In this document: piece after piece, positions 34,614-44,036 of the stretch | Position numbering within the stretch: the first letter of the stretch is position 1 | Layout of the letters: each line of letters opens with the position of its first letter | The notes under the pieces: model-generated | The model's input: the letters and a program-made list of their open reading frames with translations, nothing else | The model's database searches: none | What the model was told of the DNA's origin: nothing | Origin: Clostridiales bacterium | GTDB taxonomy: Bacteria; Bacillota; Clostridia; DUOD01 | Direction of reading: 5' to 3' | NCBI GenBank assembly: GCA_012838995.1 | Contig: DUOD01000013.1 | Coordinates: 92,561 to 147,550, forward strand | Length of the DNA stretch: 54,990 nt | Program-made: the position numbers and the translations under genes

Positions 34614-36365
34614 CTACTCCTCCCTTTTTATAGCTCCGGGTCTGCATACCTGGGCACAAAGGCCGCAGCCCGAACAGAGGGTATTGTTGATCCTTATACC
34701 GTCCTTTATATTCTCTATGGCAGGACAACCCATCCTCAAACACAACCTGCAATTGATACATAACTCGGCATCGCAGTGATAGGATATGCATTCTTTATTT
34801 TTATCCAGCAAAGCACAAGGCCGACGAGATATTATTACCGAAGGTTCCTCTGCCCGTATCTCTGTCCTTACTGCATTCTCCAGCTCCTTAAGGTCAAAGG
34901 GATCGACGACTGTCACCCTCTTAACGCCCAAAGCCTTTACCAGAGCTTCAAGATTTAGCATAGGAGCTTTCTTGCCCTTTAGGGTACAACCGGTGGCCGG
35001 ATGATCCTGATGCCCCGTCATGCCGGTGGTTGAATTATCCAGTATGATAACCGTACCGGTACTACCGTTGTACACCATATCGATAAGTCCTGTAATACCT
35101 GAATGAATAAAGGTGGAATCGCCGATCACCGCCACAAGATTTCTTGCAAACTCCCGGCCCCGGCCCAGTTCCATGCCAAAGGCCATACCGATGCTGGCGC
35201 CCATACACACACAGGTATCTATGGACTGAAGAGGCGGTAGTGCACCCAAGGTATAGCAGCCTATATCCCCGGTCACCCTTAGCTTCAATTTGTTGAGCAC
35301 GTAAAACACACCCCGATGGGGACAACCGGGACACAGTACCGGCGGTCGTAGGGGTATGTCCTCCTGGGCACCTTTGTCTGCTGGCTGCTTACTTCCGGTC
35401 TCTCCTTTAGTTCCAAGCAGCTTTTCTTTTATAATATCGGCGCTTAACTCGCCCAGGCGGGGGAACATCTCCTTACCCGTAACCCGGACACCTAATGATT
35501 TTATATATTCTTCTAAGAACGGTTCCAGTTCTTCTATTACGTAAAGTGTATCCACCTTCTGGGAAAAATCCTGTATGAGTTTATCGGGCAAGGGATGGAC
35601 CATCCCCAACTTCAAGAAGGATGCAGTCGGCAGCACTTCTTTTGCGTATTGATAGGCAATGCCGCTGGTTATGATACCGATTTTCCCATCATTGATTTCC
35701 ACGGTGTTTATATCCATGTCATTGGCCCGGATGCTTAAATCCTTCATCCTGTTATCAACATTGACGTGTCGCTCCCTGGCCATGGCAGGCATCATAACGT
35801 ATTTTCTGAAATCCTTTTTGTAGTCCTTAAGACTAATATCCATGCGGTCTTCCAGCTCCACCACGGACTGGGAATGGGACACCCTGGTGGTCAGCCGCAG
35901 TATTACCGGCGTGTCGTATTGTTCACTTATTTCAAAGGCCAGCTTGACAAAATCCTTGGCCTCCTGACTGTCGGAAGGCTCCAGCATGGGCAGGGCGGCC
36001 GCCTTCGCATAATACCTGCTGTCCTGCTCGTTTTGCGAGCTGTGCATTCCGGGGTCGTCGGCCACCACTATCACCAGCCCGGCGTTGATACCGGTATATG
36101 ACACGGTAAACAATGGATCGGCCGCCACATTTAAACCCACGTGTTTCATGCATACCATGGCACGGGCACCGGATATGGCAGCGCCAATGGCTACTTCCAT
36201 GGCCACCTTTTCGTTGGGCGACCATTGGGCGTATATTTCGTCATACTTGGCCGCTTCTTCGGCTATCTCGGTACTGGGCGTGCCAGGATAGGCGGTCACC
36301 ACCCTCACCCCACATTCATAGGCTCCCCGAGCAACGGCTTTGTTGCCTAACATTAGTTCCTTCAA
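34614..36365 (-). CDS. iorA: Indolepyruvate ferredoxin oxidoreductase subunit alpha
   Basis: 583-residue subunit. The N-terminal pyrimidine-binding domain (GNKAVARGAYECGVRVVTAYPGTPSTE split over about 7-33) is followed by a middle domain, the thiamine-diphosphate domain at about 345-500 (CPGCPHRG, GDIGCYTLG, VIGDSTFIHSG) and a C-terminal two-cluster ferredoxin domain with CINCRLCLRMGCP and CSGCGLCAQVCRPGA. The start is TTG at 36365 with GAGGAGG eight bases upstream; an ATG four codons later is the alternative. It is cytoplasmic and oxygen-sensitive by family. Confidence 0.95.
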   Translation of the reverse strand: MKELMLGNKAVARGAYECGVRVVTAYPGTPSTEIAEEAAKYDEIYAQWSPNEKVAMEVAIGAAISGARAMVCMKHVGLNVAADPLFTVSYTGINAGLVIVVADDPGMHSSQNEQDSRYYAKAAALPMLEPSDSQEAKDFVKLAFEISEQYDTPVILRLTTRVSHSQSVVELEDRMDISLKDYKKDFRKYVMMPAMARERHVNVDNRMKDLSIRANDMDINTVEINDGKIGIITSGIAYQYAKEVLPTASFLKLGMVHPLPDKLIQDFSQKVDTLYVIEELEPFLEEYIKSLGVRVTGKEMFPRLGELSADIIKEKLLGTKGETGSKQPADKGAQEDIPLRPPVLCPGCPHRGVFYVLNKLKLRVTGDIGCYTLGALPPLQSIDTCVCMGASIGMAFGMELGRGREFARNLVAVIGDSTFIHSGITGLIDMVYNGSTGTVIILDNSTTGMTGHQDHPATGCTLKGKKAPMLNLEALVKALGVKRVTVVDPFDLKELENAVRTEIRAEEPSVIISRRPCALLDKNKECISYHCDAELCINCRLCLRMGCPAIENIKDGIRINNTLCSGCGLCAQVCRPGAIKREE

Positions 36366-36424
36366 AATTTATTCCTCCTCAAGTTGTTAGATTATTATCT
36401 TATACTTTGGGTTGTTGTTTTATA

Positions 36425-36460
36425 AAAAGGCCGGGCTTTGGACAACAGCCCAAAGCCCTA
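36425..36460 (-). terminator. Intercistronic terminator between the symporter and iorA
   Basis: Stem GGGCTTTG / CAAAGCCC at 36433-36458, starting inside the symporter stop codon and followed on the minus strand by CGGCCTTTTTATAAAA. It would reduce but perhaps not abolish transcription into iorA. Confidence 0.75.
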
Positions 36461-37975
36461 TACAGTATCCTCTGCCGGTATAGCGCTCTTTACATCCTTA
36501 ACCTTTGCATGGGGATACATCTTGAATATATGCTCCCTGGAAAACTGCCTGGTAAATACGCTGACCACCGGCACCACCACCAACGGCAGCACAATGGCTG
36601 CAGCACTGAATATGGGTACATACTGGGCATCGAAGTTAAAATATATCGCACTGCCCAGAGAGGTGGCCACACCCGTACAAATGCCCGCCCATACCCCGGC
36701 ACGTGTAACGCCCTTCCAGAACAGACCGTACAAATACGGCGCCAACAGACTGCCGGCCACCACGCCCCAGGACAGGGCAGCCATGGTTAGAATGGGATTG
36801 GGCAGTACGGCAATTGCAAAGGACAATACCACAAAGACGGCGGTCAGTATCCTCATGATAAGCATTACCCTCTTCTTTGGCATATCCGGCTTTAACGCAC
36901 CCTTGATCAAGTCAATGGCAATGGCCGAGCTTGATGCAAGTACCACCGATGCCAGGGTGGACACCGAAGCCGAAATAATCAGTATCATTATAATTCCCAG
37001 CATAAAATCCGGCTGGGTTTGGCCCAGTATCTGGGGTATTATTAAATCCGGGTTAGCAACGCCTCCGGCCGTAGGCATGGCCTCGGGGAAAAACAACCTG
37101 CTCAACGACCCGGTATAATACGCACTGAAAGTGATTACCAAGGAAAATATGGTGGATACAACGGTTGCATATTTTATCGACCGTGCATCCCTTATGGTAT
37201 AAAATTTATGGACCATCTGGGGCAGTCCCCAGCTGCCAAGGCTGGTGAGCACTACCAACGACACCAAGGGAAGAAGCCCCGGTGGGCCTACCGGTGCCAC
37301 CAACATCTCGTTCAATGCCTTAAGATTTTGGTAGGCATTGACCATGCCTCCTACCTTGGAATGGGACAGTACAAAAAACACCATAAGTATCGATCCTGCC
37401 AGCATTACCAGTCCCTGGACGAAATCCGTCCGTGTGGCGGCTATAAATCCGCCCAACAGAAGGTACCCGGCGGTTATTGCCACCATGATTATCATGGCAA
37501 CCATATAGGGTACATTGAACACCTGTTCAAATAAATAGCTTAGCCCCATGAACACCGACGCCGAATAGGGTACCAAGAAAATAAAAATTATAAGAGCGGT
37601 TACTATTTTCAACGCCCGGCTGTTGTACCTGATGCCTATAAACTCAGGCATGGTAGAAGCGTTCAGCCGTTGGGTCATCTCACGGGTACGCTTGCCCAAC
37701 ACCTTCCAGGCCAGTAAGGTACCTACCAAACAGTTGCCTATAACTATCCACATAGTGGACATACCGAAGGACCAACCCAGTTTACCGGCATAGCCGATAA
37801 ACACCACGGCAGAAAAATACGCCGTGCCATAGGAAAAGGCCGACATCCAGGGATTAACCGCCCTGCCGCCCAGGTAATAGTCTCCCAAACTCTTAACCTT
37901 TCTCATACTGGTAAGACTAATGATGACAATGACGGCTACGTAAATAAAAATAAATAACAACTTCAAATCTTCCAT
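36458..37975 (-). CDS. Sodium:solute symporter family protein
   Basis: 505-residue SSS-family carrier with about 13 hydrophobic segments, using a sodium gradient to import a solute. DYYLGGRAVNPWMSAFSYGTAYFSAVVFIG at residues near 32-61 (quoted in two parts: DYYLGGRAVNP, then SAFSYGTAYFSAVVFIG) is the SSS unwound first core helix; RTDFVQGLVMLAG near 184-196 is the other signature. The ATG abuts the GGGAGG site, so a TTG three codons later, at nine-base spacing, may be the true start. Its place before iorAB suggests an aromatic amino acid or aryl acid substrate, but pantothenate/proline-type carriers look similar. Confidence 0.88.
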   Translation of the reverse strand: MEDLKLLFIFIYVAVIVIISLTSMRKVKSLGDYYLGGRAVNPWMSAFSYGTAYFSAVVFIGYAGKLGWSFGMSTMWIVIGNCLVGTLLAWKVLGKRTREMTQRLNASTMPEFIGIRYNSRALKIVTALIIFIFLVPYSASVFMGLSYLFEQVFNVPYMVAMIIMVAITAGYLLLGGFIAATRTDFVQGLVMLAGSILMVFFVLSHSKVGGMVNAYQNLKALNEMLVAPVGPPGLLPLVSLVVLTSLGSWGLPQMVHKFYTIRDARSIKYATVVSTIFSLVITFSAYYTGSLSRLFFPEAMPTAGGVANPDLIIPQILGQTQPDFMLGIIMILIISASVSTLASVVLASSSAIAIDLIKGALKPDMPKKRVMLIMRILTAVFVVLSFAIAVLPNPILTMAALSWGVVAGSLLAPYLYGLFWKGVTRAGVWAGICTGVATSLGSAIYFNFDAQYVPIFSAAAIVLPLVVVPVVSVFTRQFSREHIFKMYPHAKVKDVKSAIPAEDTV

Positions 37976-38121
37976 CCTCCCGTTCTACATTGAAACTTTA
38001 TCAATTTACATATTTAATTTTTAAAACCATACCACACTACCGTGCTACAACATATATACAGAATTTATTATAATATATTTGGGAATAAAAATAAAGACAC
38101 TTTTGAAGAAGCCCGCCGGTG

Positions 38122-38787
38122 CTATCGTATGGCAGTCCATTTAAGAAGCTTTTTCCTTATTAGAATGGGCACCACAATTGCTACGATATACAATATCCCA
38201 AAGGTTAACAAGCGCTGTAGAGACATGCTTCCTATGGCGTTGCCCAGGTAGGTAAATACTATGGTGCCGGGTATTATACCGATCAGCGTACCCAGGGCAA
38301 AGTCCTTAAAAGATATATCGCACATACCCATGCCGTAGCTGACAAAGTCCACCGGGAATATGGGCAGCACCCGCATGGTTAGTACTATCTCAAAACCCCG
38401 CTTTGCGTTTATTTTATCCAAATAGGGTATTTTATCCTTGACTAAGGACATTATAAAATCGCTGCCCAGTACCCGGGCGACGCCAAAGGCCACAAAACAG
38501 CCCAGGATTATACCGGTATAGGCAAAGACACTACCATAGAGACAGCCGAAAATAATGCCCCCGGCAATGGAAAATGCGCCCACCGGTACCAGAAAAAAGG
38601 GACGGATCGTGCCGATTGCTATGAACACCAACGGTGCCCACCTACCATATGACAGCACCACTTCTTTAAGTCGGTGGGCGTTTAAATAGGACGTCAAATT
38701 ATAAAAGCGTTCCAGTAATACAAAGGATAGTAGGATTAAAACAAATATAAGTATCTTTAACCCGGCCTTACTAAACAGCCTTGTCAT
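38122..38787 (-). CDS. TVP38/TMEM64 (DedA-like) membrane protein
   Basis: 221-residue inner membrane protein with about five hydrophobic segments (near 8-25, 50-80, 82-100, 150-180, 190-210). The family core GRWAPLVFIAIGTIRPFFLV and PVGAFSIAGGIIFGCLYG (about 47-84) and the later RVLPIFPVDFVSYGMG (about 140-155) match the SNARE-associated/VTT domain. Relatives are linked to lipid scrambling or membrane homeostasis; a function here is not shown. The second ATG at 38787 is chosen because it lies six bases after GGGGGAAGG. It follows the phosphoglucomutase by 76 bases with no terminator between. Confidence 0.88.
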   Translation of the reverse strand: MTRLFSKAGLKILIFVLILLSFVLLERFYNLTSYLNAHRLKEVVLSYGRWAPLVFIAIGTIRPFFLVPVGAFSIAGGIIFGCLYGSVFAYTGIILGCFVAFGVARVLGSDFIMSLVKDKIPYLDKINAKRGFEIVLTMRVLPIFPVDFVSYGMGMCDISFKDFALGTLIGIIPGTIVFTYLGNAIGSMSLQRLLTFGILYIVAIVVPILIRKKLLKWTAIR

Positions 38788-38863
38788 GATCATCCTTCCC
38801 CCAGGCTTTTCTTTACACTATATTATTGTCTCCCCGGGAAAGAATAATCAAAGATTTTAATTT

Positions 38864-40594
38864 TTAATCCGGCTTAATACGCGCCATGACACCCTCCATC
38901 AATTGTTCGCATTTACATCGGGCATGCTCCAAGCTATTACCCACCACCGATACGTATATCTTTATCTTGGGTTCGGTACCCGACGGGCGAATACAAAACC
39001 ATGATCCGTCCTCCAGGGTAAAATGCAGTACGTTCTCTCGGGGTAGGGTTATCTCCTGCCGGTTACCGTCCTTTAAAAAGTATCTCTTGCCCAGTAAGTA
39101 GTCCTCCTTTACCACCAGATCAATACCGTTAATGGCAACCGGTGGGTTTTGCCTAAGCTGGGTCATTATCCGGTCCATGGTCTTCATGCCGTCCCTACCC
39201 TCCAGGGTAAGACTGGTAAGCTGTTCCTTGTAATACCCGTATTTTTCGTACAGCTCCATCAGGCCTTGGTAAAGGGTCATGCCCTTTGCCTTGTAGGCCG
39301 ACGCCATTTCGCAAATAAGCACCGTAGCGCCCACTCCGTCCTTGTCCCTTGTATAGGTGCCGGCCAAGTAACCGTAACTTTCTTCATAGCCGAACAAAAA
39401 CTTTTTGTCCCCGGTTTGTTCGTATTCCAGTATCTTTTCCCCTATATATTTAAAACCCGTAAGGGTATTTACCGTTTCTACACCGTAACCGGCTGCTATG
39501 GCATCCCCCAGCCTGCTGGTAACGATGGTCTTTATCATTACACCCCTTTGGGGCAGTCGACCACTGTCCTTTAAGCTGGATAGGATGTATTCCAACAGCA
39601 ACGCCCCGGTCTGATTGCCGGTAAGAACTATAAACTTGCCGGTGTCGTCCTTTACCGCCACTCCCACCCTATCGCAATCGGGGTCTGTGGCTATCAAAAG
39701 GTCGGCATCCTCCTGTGCGGCCATTTCCATAGCCAGGTCAAAGGCACGGGGATCTTCCGGGTTGGGATACTCCACCGTGGGGAATCGGCCGTCGGGAGCG
39801 GCCTGAGCCTTTACCACCCGCACCTGGCTGTATCCCAGCCTGTCCAGCGCTCGGGTGATCGGGCGGTATCCGGTACCGTGGAGGGGCGTATATATCACCC
39901 TTAAACTGCCGGCCATGTCTTTAACAACATCACGGTTGAGGGTCAAAGCCACCACCCGGTCCAGGTATTTGTCTACCATATCGTCCTTTAAAATATTAAT
40001 AAACCCCTTATGCCTGGCCTTTTCCACGCCCATCACCGGTATGTCCGACAGGCTGTCTACCCTTTTAATGACCGCCGTTATTTCCTTTGCAATACGAGGA
40101 ACTATTTGACCACCGTCCTGCCAGTAAACCTTATACCCGTTATATTGGGGCGGGTTATGGCTGGCGGTGATAACCACCCCGGCTATGGCGCCCAACTCCC
40201 TCACGGCAAAGGACAGCAGGGGTGTAGGTGCTATGTCCTCAAAGATATAGGCCTTAATACCGTTACCGCTTAGCACCTTGGCCGCCTCATAGGCAAACTC
40301 CTTTGACTTTATCCTGGAGTCATAGGCTATGACCACGCCCAAATGGGCATAGTCGCTTTGGGCCTTGATATAATCTGCCAGCCCCTGGGTGGCCCTTCTT
40401 ACGGTGTATATGTTCATCCTGTTGGTACCGGCCCCTATTTTACCCCTAAGACCCCCGGTACCGAACTCCAGGTCCTTGTAGAACCTATCCTCTATCTCCC
40501 CCGGATTGTCCTTAATCGATAACAGTTCCCGTCTCGTTTGCTCGTCGAAGTACGGATCCTCTATCCATTGTTCATATCGCTTAATATAGTCCAT
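38864..40594 (-). CDS. pgcA: Alpha-phosphoglucomutase / phosphomannomutase
   Basis: 576-residue four-domain alpha-D-phosphohexomutase interconverting glucose 1- and 6-phosphate. FGTGGLRGKIGAGTNRMN at about 44-61, the phosphoserine loop VITASHNPPQYNGYK (S145), the magnesium loop ATDPDCDRVGVA near 300 and the sugar/phosphate-binding IRPSGTEPKIKIY near the C-terminus are all present. Long-form length matches Bacillus PgcA. With galU directly upstream it supplies glucose 1-phosphate for UDP-glucose. GGGAGG lies six bases before the ATG. Confidence 0.95.
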   Translation of the reverse strand: MDYIKRYEQWIEDPYFDEQTRRELLSIKDNPGEIEDRFYKDLEFGTGGLRGKIGAGTNRMNIYTVRRATQGLADYIKAQSDYAHLGVVIAYDSRIKSKEFAYEAAKVLSGNGIKAYIFEDIAPTPLLSFAVRELGAIAGVVITASHNPPQYNGYKVYWQDGGQIVPRIAKEITAVIKRVDSLSDIPVMGVEKARHKGFINILKDDMVDKYLDRVVALTLNRDVVKDMAGSLRVIYTPLHGTGYRPITRALDRLGYSQVRVVKAQAAPDGRFPTVEYPNPEDPRAFDLAMEMAAQEDADLLIATDPDCDRVGVAVKDDTGKFIVLTGNQTGALLLEYILSSLKDSGRLPQRGVMIKTIVTSRLGDAIAAGYGVETVNTLTGFKYIGEKILEYEQTGDKKFLFGYEESYGYLAGTYTRDKDGVGATVLICEMASAYKAKGMTLYQGLMELYEKYGYYKEQLTSLTLEGRDGMKTMDRIMTQLRQNPPVAINGIDLVVKEDYLLGKRYFLKDGNRQEITLPRENVLHFTLEDGSWFCIRPSGTEPKIKIYVSVVGNSLEHARCKCEQLMEGVMARIKPD

Positions 40595-40701
40595 GGTCGA
40601 CCTCCCTGTTTGTTCTATGCTTTAGTCAGCTATCCTATAGACTGCACATAAGAATGGCTTTTTATTCCAAAGACACAAAAAGTTGTAATTATTCAGGCTG
40701 C

Positions 40702-40744
40702 AAAAAAAGGGTGGTCCGGGAGATTGCTCCGCCGGCCGCCCTTT
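40702..40744 (-). terminator. Terminator after galU
   Basis: Imperfect GC-rich hairpin (AAAGGGCGGCCGG with CCGGACCACCCTTT, two mismatches) about 45 bases past the galU stop, followed on the minus strand by TTTTTTTGC. Confidence 0.75.
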
Positions 40745-40789
40745 CACTCCAAAGGTCTAAACTTTTCAGTCGACTGGTTGACAAAATGC

Positions 40790-41704
40790 TTAATTATTGT
40801 CTTGTACAGCAGCCCCTTGGTAGATATCCTTATATACCTCTTCCCTCATGAGCTTTATAAGATAATTTTTGAACTCCTCGCCCAGGTCCTCCCTCATTAG
40901 GGCAAATTCCACCGTGGCTTCCAAAAAACCCAGTTTATTGCCCACGTCGTACCTCTTGCCTTCAAAGTTATAGGCGTACATGTCCTGGAGCCGGGCCAGT
41001 TCTTTGAGACCGTCAGTCAGCTGTATCTCACCGCCCGTACCGGGCGGGGTGTTTTCCAGTATGTCAAATATCTCCGGAGTTATGATATACCTGCCCATTA
41101 TGGCTATATTAGAGGGCGCGTTGTCTATATCCGGTTTTTCCACCATGGTGTTTACCTTAAATAGATTATCCTCCACCTTGATACAATCCACGATACCGTA
41201 TTTGCTAACATCGGCCCAGTTAACCTGCTGTACACCGATTATGGAACACCGCTTATCATCAAACACATCCATCAGCTGACTTAAACATGGCCTCCTGCTA
41301 TGGACTATATCGTCTCCCAACAGCACGGCAAAGGGTTCGTTGCCCACAAAGGTACGGGCGCAGTAGATGGCATGTCCCAGGCCTTTGGGCTCCTTCTGCC
41401 GTATATAATGTATGTTGGCCAGATTGGACAAGTCTTCCACCAAGTGAAGCAGATGTTGGTTGTTTTTTTTCTTTAATTCCATCTCCAGTTCCAAAGACTT
41501 GTCAAAATGGTCTTCTATAGATCTTTTATTTCTGCCGGTAATTATTAATATATCCTCTATCCCGGAAGCGATGGCCTCCTCTACTATGTATTGGATAGTG
41601 GGCTTATCCACTATGGGTAGCATTTCCTTCGGCTGGGCCTTTGTAGCCGGAAGAAAACGGGTGCCCAGCCCGGCAGCCGGTATGATAGCCTTTTTCACCT
41701 TCAT
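40790..41704 (-). CDS. galU: UTP-glucose-1-phosphate uridylyltransferase
   Basis: 304-residue nucleotidyltransferase making UDP-glucose for envelope polysaccharides. The UTP-binding loop [20 protein letters not shown] lies at the N-terminus (about 4-23), with [10 protein letters not shown] near 115 for metal and substrate, and VEKP near 180 for the sugar phosphate. The start at 41704 is preceded by AAAAGGAGG; the frame is open upstream to 41803 but the added residues do not belong to the family. galE at the right end of the window could use its product. Confidence 0.95.
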   Translation of the reverse strand: MKVKKAIIPAAGLGTRFLPATKAQPKEMLPIVDKPTIQYIVEEAIASGIEDILIITGRNKRSIEDHFDKSLELEMELKKKNNQHLLHLVEDLSNLANIHYIRQKEPKGLGHAIYCARTFVGNEPFAVLLGDDIVHSRRPCLSQLMDVFDDKRCSIIGVQQVNWADVSKYGIVDCIKVEDNLFKVNTMVEKPDIDNAPSNIAIMGRYIITPEIFDILENTPPGTGGEIQLTDGLKELARLQDMYAYNFEGKRYDVGNKLGFLEATVEFALMREDLGEEFKNYLIKLMREEVYKDIYQGAAVQDNN

Positions 41705-41808
41705 TGGCAAAGATGCCTCCTTTTCCCAAGTTCCAACATTTTCAACATTTTCATTATACAACATATTGGGATTTTCAACAATATTAACAAAACCAGCCGC
41801 CATAATCC

Positions 41809-42270
41809 TTATTCTTCAATGGCTATATTTAATTCCAGCTCATTCCCACCGGCGTCAACTTCGAGGGCGGTGGTTTCAACGGTACTTATAATTGCGTATA
41901 TATCACCGCCGGACAATACAAAGGGAAGTGATACCGCCGCCGCCTTGCCCTGCTTTTCAAAAAGGGTGAGGGCATTGGCGGTAACCATATTGAACAGCTC
42001 GCCGGCAGCGCTCATGGCCATGTCATCCATGGTCTCCACCGGCGCACCCATCATCATGGCGGAAACCAGTTTCCTAGCCGTGTCGCTCGAGAAGGAATAG
42101 GCTATGTTGCCCTTTACATCGCCGGTGATACCAATTACTACGGTAAAGTCCCTGTCTATAAACAGCTGATCCTTTGTACTTTCCTTATTAAGGGTTACTC
42201 CGCCGAACCCGAACTGGCTCAGTACGCTCTCAAGGGCTGTTAAAAAGATATCGGTATGTTTTTGTTCCAT
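41809..42270 (-). CDS. cheX: CheX-like chemotaxis phosphatase, copy 1
   Basis: 153-residue CheX/CheC-type protein expected to dephosphorylate CheY-P. The family's E-x-x-N active motif is at [12 protein letters not shown] (about 89-100). An N-terminal helix, central sheet and the phrase [17 protein letters not shown] fit the fold. It is the last gene of the che operon, one base after the second CheX-like gene. Only one E-x-x-N motif is present, as in CheX rather than CheC. Whether both copies are active phosphatases is not known. Confidence 0.8.
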   Translation of the reverse strand: MEQKHTDIFLTALESVLSQFGFGGVTLNKESTKDQLFIDRDFTVVIGITGDVKGNIAYSFSSDTARKLVSAMMMGAPVETMDDMAMSAAGELFNMVTANALTLFEKQGKAAAVSLPFVLSGGDIYAIISTVETTALEVDAGGNELELNIAIEE

Positions 42271-42271
42271 A

Positions 42272-42748
42272 TCATAAACTCCCTTCCCACGCGATAATTA
42301 ACCTTAAACTGCCCTTTGGGGTATCAATATCCACCGTAGCTTCCTTAACCTGGCTGGAGTACATGACCACCTTCCGGCCGGTGAATACCACCGGCGGGGC
42401 CAGTCTCAGCCCCGTGCCAAATTCGTTGTTGAGCTTGGTAATACTGTCCCCGGCGATTATATTATTTAGCTCGGATATGGTATAAAGGACCATAAGTTCC
42501 TTTAAATTATCATACCTGGTACCCATAATATTTTCCACGACGTCCAGCGCCACCTCTTGCTCCATGTCGATGATACATCTGCCCTTTATCTTGTTGCCGG
42601 AAAAGGATACCACCGATGCAATGCCCTGGGATGTCTGCTGTCCACCGGCTTCCTTGGGAGCGCCTATTTTGTCAACGGTTAACCCTGCGGTCTTTTTCAG
42701 TATACTAACCACACTGTCCACAAAAGTGCGATGCAGTTTTTCTTCCAT
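42272..42748 (-). CDS. CheX-like chemotaxis phosphatase, copy 2
   Basis: 158-residue paralogue in the CheC/CheX/FliY superfamily. The E-x-x-N motif is at ISELNNIIAGD (about 93-103). It is diverged from copy 1 (different N-terminus, FSGNKIKGRCIIDM instead of [14 protein letters not shown]), so it may bind another partner or act as a heterodimer with it. It lies between cheY and copy 1 and has a G-rich ribosome site. Confidence 0.75.
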   Translation of the reverse strand: MEEKLHRTFVDSVVSILKKTAGLTVDKIGAPKEAGGQQTSQGIASVVSFSGNKIKGRCIIDMEQEVALDVVENIMGTRYDNLKELMVLYTISELNNIIAGDSITKLNNEFGTGLRLAPPVVFTGRKVVMYSSQVKEATVDIDTPKGSLRLIIAWEGSL

Positions 42749-42762
42749 GCCACTGTGCCCCC

Positions 42763-43119
42763 TTAGCTTAATTTTGAAATTGCGCTTATTATTTTATAAG
42801 CGTCAAAGGGTTTTTTTAGGAAAATATCGACACCCAATTGACGGGCATCATCCATTATATCCTTATCGCCCATGGCGCTTAGCATTATTATATTTTGATG
42901 GGGGGCCTCTTTCTTAATAATCCCGACCGCCTCAAGGCCGTCCATAACCGGCATGGTTATGTCCATAAATATTATATCGGGCGACAACTCCCGAAACTTG
43001 TCCACCCCTTCCTTGCCGTTGTATGCATGACCGCATACGGTATACCCGTTCTCTTCCAACACCTTGCCCAATAGCTTGTGTATCATGGGCGAGTCATCCA
43101 CTATTAAAACTTTTTTCAT
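42763..43119 (-). CDS. cheY: CheY-like single-domain response regulator
   Basis: 118-residue stand-alone receiver. Acidic pocket D8/D9, phosphoacceptor D53 in IIFMDITMPVMDG, the Thr/Ser switch in MLSAMG, and K in FLKKPF. No output domain, so it works by binding a partner. Phosphate would come from the CheA in the same operon, and the two CheX-like proteins encoded next are candidate phosphatases. The start follows GGAGG by 11 bases. Confidence 0.9.
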   Translation of the reverse strand: MKKVLIVDDSPMIHKLLGKVLEENGYTVCGHAYNGKEGVDKFRELSPDIIFMDITMPVMDGLEAVGIIKKEAPHQNIIMLSAMGDKDIMDDARQLGVDIFLKKPFDAYKIISAISKLS

Positions 43120-43154
43120 GGCTTTTTAAACCTCCTTGTGATGTATTTACCCGG

Positions 43155-44036
43155 CTACAAAACAGGTATATGGTTTGTTTCATCCGTTGTTTCCTTGAGC
43201 TGGTAGTATACAACATTATCTTTAACATGTCTTTTATACTGCCCGTGGTAATCTATAAAAACCTCTGAATTGCCTACCAGTAGGACACCATCGGGGTTTA
43301 AAACATGGGCCATCTTCTTTAAAACGCCGGACTTCATGGCCTGAGAGAAATATATCATGACATATCTTAAAAATACCAGATCAAAGGTGCCCAGACCGCT
43401 GAAGCTTTTTTGCAGGTTAAACTGCCTAAACTCTACCATATTTCGTATATTTTCACTGATAACCCACATGTTGTCCTTTTGGACAAAATACCTGTTTCGA
43501 TAAAACAGGTCCATGCCCCGGGCCATTGAAATATTGTCGTAAACACCCCGCCGTGCCTTCTCTAAGACGCTGTGTGAAATATCGGTGGCCAATATCTGAA
43601 ACCTGTGCCTGTCTATATCCGTTATTCCGTGTTTTCTAAAATAGCTGTCTATAGTCATGGCTATGGAATAGGGTTCTTGACCGGTGGAACAGGCAGCGCT
43701 CCATATCCTAACCCTATCCCTGCTACCCGTTCTAAGTTCCCTTATATACTTGGGAAGAAAGACATCCTCCAGCAACGTCCACAGGGACCTGTCCCTAAAC
43801 CACATGGTTTCGTTGGTGGTAATGGCATCTATAACACTGTCCTGGAGCTGTTGATCATGCCGGGTGGTTATCTTGTTGTAAAATTCCCCGAAAGTACTGC
43901 AGCCCGCTTGTTCCACAAGATTGGACAGCCTTCCTTCTATTAGGTACTGTTTATCTTCATCTACCAATATACCGCAGTTTTTTTCTATATAGTCCTTTAG
44001 CTGTTCAAATTCCTTTTTTGTTATGCTAGGTATCAT
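43155..44036 (-). CDS. cheR: Chemoreceptor methyltransferase CheR
   Basis: 293-residue SAM-dependent methyltransferase that methylates glutamates of chemoreceptors. N-terminal helical domain about 1-75 (NCGILVDEDKQYLIEGRL), then the Rossmann domain with IWSAACSTGQEPYSIAM at about 108-124 and the later LVFLRYVMIYFS and GVLLVGNSEVF segments. The last 20 residues extend past the usual fold. Its ATG directly follows the cheB stop (TAG-ATG), so translation is coupled. Confidence 0.95.
   Translation of the reverse strand: MIPSITKKEFEQLKDYIEKNCGILVDEDKQYLIEGRLSNLVEQAGCSTFGEFYNKITTRHDQQLQDSVIDAITTNETMWFRDRSLWTLLEDVFLPKYIRELRTGSRDRVRIWSAACSTGQEPYSIAMTIDSYFRKHGITDIDRHRFQILATDISHSVLEKARRGVYDNISMARGMDLFYRNRYFVQKDNMWVISENIRNMVEFRQFNLQKSFSGLGTFDLVFLRYVMIYFSQAMKSGVLKKMAHVLNPDGVLLVGNSEVFIDYHGQYKRHVKDNVVYYQLKETTDETNHIPVL

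Noticed and set aside
36113-36790. 225-codon plus-strand frame opposite iorA and the symporter
   Set aside because: Antisense shadow; spans two genes and an intergenic terminator.
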